From Chryseobacterium gleum (lineage in GTDB: Bacteria; Bacteroidota; Bacteroidia; UBA10329): a stretch of 11,307 nt of DNA. Below the pieces are notes generated by a model. It was not told where the DNA came from. It ran no database searches and saw only the letters and a list, made by a program, of their open reading frames with translations. The position numbers were made by a program, and so were the translations under genes. Below, in pieces: positions 1-6,056 of this stretch; position 1 is the stretch's first letter; every line of letters starts with the position of its first letter. Location of the stretch: NCBI GenBank assembly GCA_945874195.1, contig CAMCFW010000032.1, forward strand, positions 1 to 11,307, written 5' to 3'.

Positions 1-24
1 TATCATATCCAGATCAAAAGCCAT
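1..24 (-). CDS. N-terminal fragment of a leftward gene, possibly aconitate hydratase
   Basis: Only eight codons are visible, reading MAFDLDMI from an ATG at 24-22 and running off the left edge. From memory, Bacteroidota aconitate hydratases commonly begin MAFD(L/I)(D/E)MIKKVY, which is the basis of the tentative name; that TCA-cycle enzyme converts citrate to isocitrate with a 4Fe-4S cluster. A Bacteroidota-like promoter on the same strand at 68-98 would give a leader of about 35 bases, which supports a real start here. Eight residues cannot prove the family, and any leftward gene with this start would look the same. Confidence 0.5.
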
Positions 25-67
25 CTATATGCGTTATTTATGATTAGTAAGTCTGATTTTTCGGGCG

Positions 68-98
68 CGAAGGTAAGTGATCGGAATACCATAATCAA
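68..98 (-). promoter_or_regulatory. Predicted leftward promoter for the gene starting at 24
   Basis: On the minus strand, TTG (98-96) is followed after 20 bases by TACCTTCG (75-68). This is one mismatch from the Bacteroidota -7 element TAnnTTTG, at a normal spacing. It would start a transcript near position 60 reading into the leftward gene. Confidence 0.4.
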
Positions 99-139
99 GG
101 TAAAATCCATTATCAAATGGCTACCTTGCGCTGGCTCAA

Positions 140-1399
140 ATGGGAATGAACGATAAGTATTTTCAACTGGTTCTGGAGAACGTGAAGGTGGCCTTTGGGG
201 CCATCAAAAGCCAATGGCTGCGCGCCATTCTCACCATGCTGATCATCGCCATCGGGATAACCGCTTTGGTCGGCATTCTTACTTCCATTGACGGGATCAA
301 GAGTTCGATCACGAGCAATTTCACCAGCATGGGTGCCAACACCTTCACCATACGTAATCGTGGCAGTAATATAAGGATAGGAAGAGGTGGCGTGAAGCCG
401 AAACATTATGCTCGGGTTACGTTTCGCGAAGCTGAGCGATTTCAAAAAAGCTTTCAGTTTCCCGCGTTGGTCAGCGTGTCTGCTGCAGCTTCGTACGCAG
501 CAACGCTGAAATATGGATCGGAGAAGACCCAACCGAACATTAATGTGATGGGCTGCGACAACAATTATTTTGCAGCCAGTGGTTATGAGATCTCGCACGG
601 CCGGAATTTTACGGAGATGGAATTGCGCTTCGGAATTCCGGTCATCGTGATAGGTCAGGAAATCAAAAAGGTGTTATTCCCCGGTCAGATCGACCCAGTT
701 GGAAAGGATTTGACCGTAGGTGGGTCGAAATATAGAGTGATAGGAGTGATGGCCGAGAAGGGTTCGAGCATGGGTTTCGGTGGCGATAAGACCTGTATGA
801 TCCCGCTCACCAATGCCCGCCAACATTATCTGAGTCCGAAAACGTCATTCACCGTCAGTGTATTGGCCGACAATGTCACTTCATTGGAAAGTGCCATAAG
901 CGAGGCAACGGGGACTTTCCGGGTGGTGAGGGGAATGCGGGCTGGCGAAGAGAATAATTTCGAGGTGATCCGCAGCGACAATCTTTCCAAAATGCTGGTC
1001 GACAACTTGTATGAAGTTCAGGTGGCCGGTTTTCTCATTGGCATCATCACATTGCTTGGTGCCGCCATCGGATTGATGAACATCATGCTTGTTTCTGTTA
1101 CTGAGCGGACCCGCGAAGTAGGTGTTCGCAAGGCTCTTGGGGCCACCAAAGCGTTCATTCGTATGCAATTTCTAGTTGAGGCGATCACCATTTCTGTATT
1201 GGGAGGCTTGGCCGGAATCGTATTCGGAATAATGATCGGAAACGGGGTTTCGAGTTTCATCGGGGGCGGATTCATCATCCCTTGGCTTTGGATCATCACA
1301 GGCGTGATCATCTGCTTCATTGTCGGAGTTGTTTCGGGAATCTATCCTGCCATCAAGGCTTCCAATCTGGATCCTATCGAGAGTTTGAGGTTCGAATAA
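140..1399 (+). CDS. ABC transporter permease, MacB/FtsX family
   Basis: This is an inner-membrane permease of the MacB/LolE/FtsX type, which couples a cytoplasmic ATPase to movement of substrates or lipoproteins in the periplasm. The layout is typical: one N-terminal membrane segment (about residues 29-50), a large periplasmic MacB-PCD domain (about 51-294), then three membrane segments (about 295-320, 345-367 and 380-403). The cytoplasmic loop after the second segment carries the family motif TERTREVGVRKALGAT (321-336), and the end reads YPAIKASNLDPIESLRFE, also typical. At 419 residues it is full length. The partner ATPase is not in the window, so the substrate is unknown. The start is ambiguous between ATG 140 and ATG 146 (MNDKYFQ); neither has a Shine-Dalgarno sequence. 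The stop codon lies inside the downstream terminator. Confidence 0.9.
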   Translation: MGMNDKYFQLVLENVKVAFGAIKSQWLRAILTMLIIAIGITALVGILTSIDGIKSSITSNFTSMGANTFTIRNRGSNIRIGRGGVKPKHYARVTFREAERFQKSFQFPALVSVSAAASYAATLKYGSEKTQPNINVMGCDNNYFAASGYEISHGRNFTEMELRFGIPVIVIGQEIKKVLFPGQIDPVGKDLTVGGSKYRVIGVMAEKGSSMGFGGDKTCMIPLTNARQHYLSPKTSFTVSVLADNVTSLESAISEATGTFRVVRGMRAGEENNFEVIRSDNLSKMLVDNLYEVQVAGFLIGIITLLGAAIGLMNIMLVSVTERTREVGVRKALGATKAFIRMQFLVEAITISVLGGLAGIVFGIMIGNGVSSFIGGGFIIPWLWIITGVIICFIVGVVSGIYPAIKASNLDPIESLRFE

Positions 1400-1437
1400 T
1401 AAAAGCCCCGATCAGTTTCCTGATCGGGGCTTTTATT
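1398..1437. terminator. Bidirectional rho-independent terminator
   Basis: A perfect 18-bp inverted repeat (1398-1415 with 1420-1437, loop TTTC) has a GC-rich core (GCCCCGATCAG) flanked by A-runs on one side and T-runs on the other. It therefore ends in a T-rich stretch on either strand. It lies between the converging ABC permease and rplI and can stop transcription from both. Its left arm begins within the TAA stop codon of the permease (1397-1399). Confidence 0.93.
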
Positions 1438-1455
1438 TTCAATGTTTATCGGGAA

Positions 1456-1905
1456 TTACTCCGCAACCACTTCAAATTCGAATTCACCTTCCACTTCTTT
1501 GTGAAGTTTAATGGTGGCCGTGTATTTTCCAAGGGTTTTAACAGCAGATTCTTTCAAACCTACCTTTTTACGGTCAACCTCCACTCCCGTGGCGGTTTTA
1601 ATAGCCTCTGCTACCTGAATGCTGTTGACCGAACCGAAGATCTTATCTCCTTCGCCAGCCTTGGCACCCACTTTCACATTTCCATCTTGGATCTTCTTAA
1701 GCAATTTGGTTGCCTCTTCAATCAGTTTCGCTTCTCTATGAGCGCGCTGTTTCAAGTCCTCGTTTCTTACTTTTTTGGCGCTTTCGCTAGCCACAACAGC
1801 CAAACCTTGAGGTACCAGAAAATTACGGGCATACCCTGACTTTACGGTTACAAGATCGTTCTTGTAGCCAAGATTGTCCACATCTTTTTTAAGTATTACT
1901 TCCAT
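1456..1905 (-). CDS. rplI: 50S ribosomal protein L9 (bL9)
   Basis: L9 binds 23S rRNA near the base of the L1 stalk and helps keep the reading frame. The 149-residue product has the usual length. The N-terminal rRNA-binding domain (about 1-47) carries the family signature between residues 13 and 34, including VKSGYARNFLVPQG. A charged connecting helix (about 45-75) leads to the C-terminal L9 domain (about 76-148). It is the last gene of the rpsF-rpsR-rplI operon and starts six bases after the rpsR stop. The spacer AAAAGACC gives only an A-rich context, not a clear Shine-Dalgarno. The terminator at 1398-1437 ends the operon. Confidence 0.98.
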   Translation of the reverse strand: MEVILKKDVDNLGYKNDLVTVKSGYARNFLVPQGLAVVASESAKKVRNEDLKQRAHREAKLIEEATKLLKKIQDGNVKVGAKAGEGDKIFGSVNSIQVAEAIKTATGVEVDRKKVGLKESAVKTLGKYTATIKLHKEVEGEFEFEVVAE

Positions 1906-1911
1906 GGTCTT

Positions 1912-2184
1912 TTACTTTAAACAGTCAGCAATGTAAGGCATCAATGCAATGTGTCGTGCACGCTTAACGGCCTGAGCCACTTTGCGCTGATATTTCAACG
2001 ATGTTCCGGTCAACCTTCTTGGAAGAAGCTTTCCCTGTTCGTTGATAAAGGCCAACAGATAATCCGGGTCTTTATAGTCGATGAACTTAATGCCGTATTT
2101 CTGGAATCGGCAATACTTGTCTCTCTGTACTTCTACTGTAGGAGGATTCAGATATCTGATCTCTCCTTCTTTCTTTCCTGCCAT
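1912..2184 (-). CDS. rpsR: 30S ribosomal protein S18 (bS18)
   Basis: S18 pairs with S6 on the 30S platform and contacts the 16S rRNA near the mRNA exit. The 90-residue product has the conserved core KYCRFQKYGIKFIDYKD (about 23-39), LPRRLTGTSLKYQRKVAQAVKRA (split here as LPRRLTGTS at about 54-62, then LKYQRKVAQAVKRARHIALM) and the end MPYIADCLK. It starts four bases after the rpsF stop. An AAGGA sits only one base before the ATG, too close to act as a normal Shine-Dalgarno. In Flavobacterium johnsoniae ribosomes, bS18, bS6 and bS21 have been reported to hold the anti-Shine-Dalgarno tail of 16S rRNA. Confidence 0.98.
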   Translation of the reverse strand: MAGKKEGEIRYLNPPTVEVQRDKYCRFQKYGIKFIDYKDPDYLLAFINEQGKLLPRRLTGTSLKYQRKVAQAVKRARHIALMPYIADCLK

Positions 2185-2188
2185 GTCC

Positions 2189-2539
2189 TTAAGCTTTAGC
2201 TGGTTTAGGGTTCTTTAATCGGTCTCTTCTCTTCACCGCATATTCAACATGGAACTTGTCCATTTTTACGGTTAGGAATCTGATCACACGTTCGTCTCGC
2301 TTGAATTTCAGTTCAAGTTCAGCAATCAGCGAAGGATTGGCTTGGAATTCGAAAAGATTGTAAAAGCCATTGGATTTCTTTTGGATCGGATACGCCAATT
2401 TGCGCAGACCCCAGTCTTCCGTAGAGACAATTTTGCCTCCATCAGCTTTTATGAACTTTTCGTAATCCTTTACCGCTTCCTTCATCTGAGCTTCAGACAA
2501 AACGGGAGTTAAAATGAAAACGGCTTCGTACTGGTTCAT
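2189..2539 (-). CDS. rpsF: 30S ribosomal protein S6 (bS6)
   Basis: S6 is a ferredoxin-like-fold protein that binds S18 and the central domain of 16S rRNA. The 116-residue product begins MNQYEAVFILTPVLSEAQ and has the family features GGKIVSTEDWGLRKLAYPI (about 34-52) and the YNLFEF strand (about 60-65). It ends in a basic, lysine/proline-rich tail (RLKNPKPAKA). It leads the operon rpsF-rpsR-rplI. The priB gene that lies between rpsF and rpsR in enterobacteria is absent, as is normal for Bacteroidota. A promoter at 2588-2618 and a short leader hairpin lie upstream. No Shine-Dalgarno sequence precedes the ATG. Confidence 0.98.
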   Translation of the reverse strand: MNQYEAVFILTPVLSEAQMKEAVKDYEKFIKADGGKIVSTEDWGLRKLAYPIQKKSNGFYNLFEFQANPSLIAELELKFKRDERVIRFLTVKMDKFHVEYAVKRRDRLKNPKPAKA

Positions 2540-2567
2540 AAATCAATTATTTGTTTGTGTTTAATTA

Positions 2568-2583
2568 CCGCTCAAAAAAGCGG
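2568..2583 (-). promoter_or_regulatory. Small hairpin at the 5' end of the rpsF leader
   Basis: On the minus strand CCGCT and AGCGG form a 5-bp stem with a 6-base T-rich loop. It lies just downstream of the predicted -7 element, so it would sit at or near the very 5' end of the rpsF transcript, about 28 bases before the ATG. Its role is unknown. It could stabilise the mRNA or take part in S6:S18 autoregulation, but it does not clearly match the S6:S18-binding leader motif I know. Confidence 0.35.
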
Positions 2584-2587
2584 ACGG

Positions 2588-2618
2588 CAAAAGTAAGTAT
2601 TTGATTCTTATGGACAAA
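2588..2618 (-). promoter_or_regulatory. Predicted promoter of the rpsF-rpsR-rplI operon
   Basis: On the minus strand TTTG (2618-2615) is followed after 19 bases by TACTTTTG (2595-2588). This matches the Bacteroidota consensus TTTG...TAnnTTTG exactly at normal spacing. The expected leader is about 40 bases. Confidence 0.7.
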
Positions 2619-2641
2619 CAACTGCAATGCACAAATTCATG

Positions 2642-2660
2642 AGACCCAATAGATGGGTCT
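2642..2660. repeat. Perfect 7-bp inverted repeat upstream of the symporter gene
   Basis: AGACCCA and TGGGTCT are separated by ATAGA. The repeat lies between the divergent rpsF and symporter genes, about 125 bases before the symporter ATG. No T-run follows on either strand, so it is unlikely to be a terminator. It could be an operator or chance. The rest of the 2540-2784 gap shows no plus-strand promoter that I would call. Confidence 0.4.
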
Positions 2661-2784
2661 GGTTTCATTCGCATTTCGAGTACGGAAATGAACGCTGCGA
2701 ACTGCGGTTACACACAGATCTATGTTGAATAACTCTTGAGATTCTCCAATTCAGCGAACAACTCATGGCCTATCTTCGATTTCC

Positions 2785-4257
2785 ATGTCGCCCATCCTTA
2801 TCATCTGCTGCATAGGCGGTTATTTCTCCATTCTGTTGCTGATCGCGTGGTGGACGAGTCGTAATGCTGACAATAAAAGCTACTTCCTCGGCAACCAGAC
2901 CTCACCATGGTATGCCGTAGCATTCGGAATGATCAGCGATTCACTTTCGGGTGTCACGTTCATATCGGTTCCAGGCGCGGTGGGGTCGTCCAATTTCTCT
3001 TACCTGCAACTAGTGCTTGGATATCTTCTCGGCTACTATGTGATCGGCAGCCTGCTGCTTCCGCTGTATTACCGGTTGAATCTCACATCCATTTACACCT
3101 ATCTGTTACAGCGATTCGGAGCATATTCTCAAAAGACGGGGTCATTCTTCTTTCTCCTTTCGCGCACGCTTGGAGCGGCCGGTAGACTTTTCCTCGCGGC
3201 CGGGGTTATTCAACTCTTTGTTTTTGACCATTTTGGAGTTCCATTCTGGCTTTCCGTCTCCGCTATCATTGTGTTGATGCTGGTCTATACCTATAAGGGT
3301 GGAATTAAAACACTGGTCTGGACCGATACCTTTCAATCCTTATTCTTGCTTCTAGGAGTCGTTCTCTCCATTTGGGCAATAAGTTCCGAACTCGACCTCA
3401 ATTTCGGTGAAATGGCCAATACTGTGGCCAGCAGCGATTATTCCAAGGTGTTTTTTTGGGATTGGCAAGAGAAGTCATTCTTTCCAAAACAGTTTCTTGG
3501 AGGAATGTTCATTGCCATAGTGATGACCGGGCTCGACCAGAACATGATGCAGAAGAACCTAAGTTGTCGGTCGCTGGGCGATGCACAGAAAAACATTTAT
3601 TGGTTCAGCATTGTGATGGCGGTTGTTAACTTGTTCTTCCTTTCGCTAGGCGCGCTACTATATGTTTATTCAGAAAGTAAAGGGATTGCCATTCCTGCAA
3701 AGACAGACAACCTGTTTCCGATGCTAGCGCTTCAACACTTAGGAACATTTGCGGGACTGGTGTTCATTATCGGGCTTACTGCGGCCACTTTTTCAAGTGC
3801 TGATTCGGTGCTGACCACGCTTACAACATCCTTTTACATCGATTTTCTTGACGCGGAGAACAAGAGTTACTCGGAAAAGAAAAAGACCTCGATCCGGCAC
3901 GTGGTCCATATCGGCTTTGCGGTGATCCTGCTGCTCGTGATCCTGGTTTTCAAGGCCATGAACAACGCTGCTATCATCGATACCGTGCTCATGTTGGCCG
4001 GATACACTTACGGTCCGTTGCTGGGCATGTTCGCCTTCGGTCTTTTCTCCAAAAGGAGTGTGAATGACCGACTGGTTCCGCTTATCTGTTTGCTTTCGCC
4101 TGCAGTCTGCTATTTCATCAACATCAATTCAGTAACCTACTTGGGCGGATATAAATTCGGAAATGAATTGTTGATCCTGAACGGGTCAATCACTTTTCTC
4201 GGTCTTCTTCTCATATCTAACGGAAGCAAAGTGTCGGCCAACGACACAAGTCTCTGA
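2785..4257 (+). CDS. Sodium:solute symporter (SSS family)
   Basis: This inner-membrane secondary transporter imports a small solute together with Na+. The 490-residue product is mostly hydrophobic, with roughly 13 membrane segments, and has the LeuT-like SSS fold. Family marks are the SYFLGNQTSPWY stretch after the first segment (about 32-43), the signature GGIKTLVWTD followed by TFQ (172-184), and GLTAATFSSADSVL (330-343), the region that holds the second sodium site in this family. GLDQNMMQKNLSCRS (249-263) is a common loop motif. The start at 2785 is the first in-frame ATG after a stop at 2737-2739; no Shine-Dalgarno is visible. The substrate cannot be read from sequence: sugars, sialic acid, proline, pantothenate and others are all handled by this family. 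It is monocistronic as far as can be seen. Confidence 0.93.
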   Translation: MSPILIICCIGGYFSILLLIAWWTSRNADNKSYFLGNQTSPWYAVAFGMISDSLSGVTFISVPGAVGSSNFSYLQLVLGYLLGYYVIGSLLLPLYYRLNLTSIYTYLLQRFGAYSQKTGSFFFLLSRTLGAAGRLFLAAGVIQLFVFDHFGVPFWLSVSAIIVLMLVYTYKGGIKTLVWTDTFQSLFLLLGVVLSIWAISSELDLNFGEMANTVASSDYSKVFFWDWQEKSFFPKQFLGGMFIAIVMTGLDQNMMQKNLSCRSLGDAQKNIYWFSIVMAVVNLFFLSLGALLYVYSESKGIAIPAKTDNLFPMLALQHLGTFAGLVFIIGLTAATFSSADSVLTTLTTSFYIDFLDAENKSYSEKKKTSIRHVVHIGFAVILLLVILVFKAMNNAAIIDTVLMLAGYTYGPLLGMFAFGLFSKRSVNDRLVPLICLLSPAVCYFININSVTYLGGYKFGNELLILNGSITFLGLLLISNGSKVSANDTSL

Positions 4258-4282
4258 TATCGATCATGTTGCAAGTGAAACA

Positions 4283-4301
4283 TCTGTTCTGAAAAGACAG
4301 A
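4283..4301 (+). other. Weak hairpin downstream of the symporter gene
   Basis: TCTGT and ACAGA, extended by CT/AG around a GAAA loop with one bulged T, can fold 26 bases after the symporter stop. The sequence after it (GATATGTTACATTTC) is only mildly T-rich, so termination is possible but weak. A second small hairpin, CCGAA-ACGC-TTCGG, lies at 4347-4360. The 4258-4398 gap holds no promoter that I would call. Confidence 0.3.
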
Positions 4302-4398
4302 GATATGTTACATTTCTAAGTATTGACGATTCGCATCGATGAACGACCGAAACGCTTCGGACTGCACCTGAGTAACTTCATGAAAACGTTAGGAAATC

Positions 4399-4977
4399 AT
4401 GGAAACTCGAAACTCAATTCTTGCAATCACCATCGTTCTGCTAAGTTCAACTTTTGTGTTTGCCCAAAAGGCAAAGAATGACCTTGACAGGGGCTATTCT
4501 TTTGACGGAAGAAACTTTGTGGTCAGTCTGAACACTGGTTTCTTCGGCAATTCTTACGGTTACGGAAAGGCAAGTGGAGCTCCTGTCCTTCTATCATTGG
4601 AGTATGGTCTTCATCGCTATGTTGGCATTAGCCTCTATGGTGGAATGCTCCATCGAAAACCTGTTTGGGGCGAGAATGCCTATAAACTGGATGTTTACAC
4701 GGGCGGTGGTCGTATCAATTTTCACCTTTACCATCTGATTGATGATCTTGTTAAGATTAACCTGAGGGGCGACATCATCGATGTTTATGGAAATCTGGCG
4801 GTTGGTTTTGATCATTACGACACCAACCTTCCGGTGCGAACCAAATACTCCTATTATATTACTGGAGGAGCTGGTGTTCGGGTCTATCCGATCAAAAAGG
4901 TACAAGGACTTGGTTTCAACATGGAGTTTTCGACCATTCTGAGTCCGTGGTTGTTGGGTTTGAACTACAAGTTCTAA
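4399..4977 (+). CDS. Secreted protein, probable small outer-membrane beta-barrel
   Basis: I do not recognise the family. The product has a clear signal peptide (METRNSILAITIVLLSSTFVFAQ, cleavage near residue 22). The mature part, about 170 residues, is rich in glycine and aromatic residues with alternating strand-like stretches such as VLLSLEYGLHRYVGISLYGG, YKLDVYTGGGRINFHLY and YYITGGAGVRVYPI. It ends in a phenylalanine (LLGLNYKF), as outer-membrane barrels recognised by the BAM machinery usually do. An 8-strand barrel is plausible at this size. The start is fixed by an in-frame TAG at 4390-4392. AGGA eight bases upstream of the ATG is the best Shine-Dalgarno-like sequence in the window. Its end overlaps the end of the opposite phosphatase gene by four bases. 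Confidence 0.8.
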   Translation: METRNSILAITIVLLSSTFVFAQKAKNDLDRGYSFDGRNFVVSLNTGFFGNSYGYGKASGAPVLLSLEYGLHRYVGISLYGGMLHRKPVWGENAYKLDVYTGGGRINFHLYHLIDDLVKINLRGDIIDVYGNLAVGFDHYDTNLPVRTKYSYYITGGAGVRVYPIKKVQGLGFNMEFSTILSPWLLGLNYKF

Positions 4978-6056
4978 GGGAAACTCAGCTCTGAAAGCCG
5001 GATCTGATGTGTAAGAACCTCATTTCCTTTCACATCTATGATCTTGAACTGAACGAGCGGGTCGGGCTGATTCCAATCAATTTCTATTAGTCCGGCATTG
5101 TTTGAAGGAAAGGCTTCGCCCACCCGATTGTCATTCGGTTCAATGTGGCTCCAGTCCTGCGTTATGCCACTTGAAGTGATGTCATATAGCGGATAGCCGT
5201 TCTCTATATTGATCTTCGAAATTTCGGCCCAATGCACATCGCCAGAAATGAATATGACCCCATTGGCCTTGGTCTTCTGAATAAGAGAGATGAACTTTTC
5301 GCGTTCGCGTGGCATGTTTGCCCACGCTTCGTAGCCGTTGTAACTTATCCCGAACTGACTACTGCTCATGACTATGCGAATATCGGCCGGTTCTTTAAGA
5401 ACACCCTCCAGCCAACCCCACTGTTCTTTGCCAAGAAACGTGGCTGATCTTCGCTGAATTGGGATATAGTCATTCTTCCACTTTTTCTTGGTCTTAAAAA
5501 GATGTCCTCCAAGATTCAGCCTCAATGGGTCGCGGAATGTGCGTGTGTCGAGCATGATGAACTGCACCCGCTGACCATCTTTTCCAACGATCTTCGAATG
5601 GTAGATTCCCTTGTGATCGGAACGGGTTTCGGACTGCTCGTTCCAGAATTCGAGGAAAAGTTGCTTGGAATCTTCCTTTTTCGAGTAGAACTTACCTCCA
5701 TCGTTCTTACCATAATCATGGTCGTCCCAAACGGCAAGGAAGAAGGTCGATTCGTTCAGTTTTCGGAATTCCTCATGACATCCTAGCTTGGTGTATTTTT
5801 CGCGGATCACCTTCATGGAATGCGAATCGCCATAGATGTTGTCGCCCAACCAGCAGAACACATCAGGATTCCGCTCCTTCATTTTTACAAGCACCGGATA
5901 TGGTGCATTCTGATCTGCACAAGAACCGAAACCGATCTTGGACACCGAAACCAGTTCCAGCCCGTGATTTACCGTTCCGCAGAAAGGAACATCAGGGTTT
6001 TGAGCATGCACGCAGGAAAATAGGAGAAACGGGAAAAGGAAAAATATTCGAATCAT
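4974..6056 (-). CDS. Secreted PhoD-like metallophosphatase (alkaline phosphatase D family)
   Basis: This predicted phosphomonoesterase or phosphodiesterase is exported and probably periplasmic. It has a signal peptide MIRIFFLFPFLLFSCVHAQ with a V-H-A cleavage site; the Cys at 15 could instead be a loose lipobox. PhoD motifs appear in order: GSC (44-46, whose Cys is an iron ligand in Bacillus subtilis PhoD), WLGDNIYGD (69-77), VWDDHDYGKND (109-119), FIMLDTRTFRD (166-176) and SGDVHW (271-276). All metal-site motifs are intact. At 360 residues it is shorter than classical PhoD (about 580) and lacks the N-terminal PhoD_N domain. Its ATG overlaps the stop of the upstream oxidoreductase (ATGA), so it is the last gene of a coupled operon. 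The substrate is unknown. Confidence 0.9.
   Translation of the reverse strand: MIRIFFLFPFLLFSCVHAQNPDVPFCGTVNHGLELVSVSKIGFGSCADQNAPYPVLVKMKERNPDVFCWLGDNIYGDSHSMKVIREKYTKLGCHEEFRKLNESTFFLAVWDDHDYGKNDGGKFYSKKEDSKQLFLEFWNEQSETRSDHKGIYHSKIVGKDGQRVQFIMLDTRTFRDPLRLNLGGHLFKTKKKWKNDYIPIQRRSATFLGKEQWGWLEGVLKEPADIRIVMSSSQFGISYNGYEAWANMPREREKFISLIQKTKANGVIFISGDVHWAEISKINIENGYPLYDITSSGITQDWSHIEPNDNRVGEAFPSNNAGLIEIDWNQPDPLVQFKIIDVKGNEVLTHQIRLSELSFP

Noticed and set aside
1282..1839. 185-codon plus-strand open frame across the rplI region
   Set aside because: It lies antisense to rplI, starts inside the ABC permease and runs through the terminator. Its translation has no recognisable domain, while L9 on the other strand is certain.
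2771..2778. TATCTTCG as a -7 element for the symporter gene
   Set aside because: It has a mismatch to TAnnTTTG, lies only six bases before the ATG, and has no TTG at a suitable distance upstream.
4309..4316. TACATTTC as a promoter element for the beta-barrel gene
   Set aside because: One mismatch, and the nearest upstream TTG is 37 bases away, outside the usual spacing.
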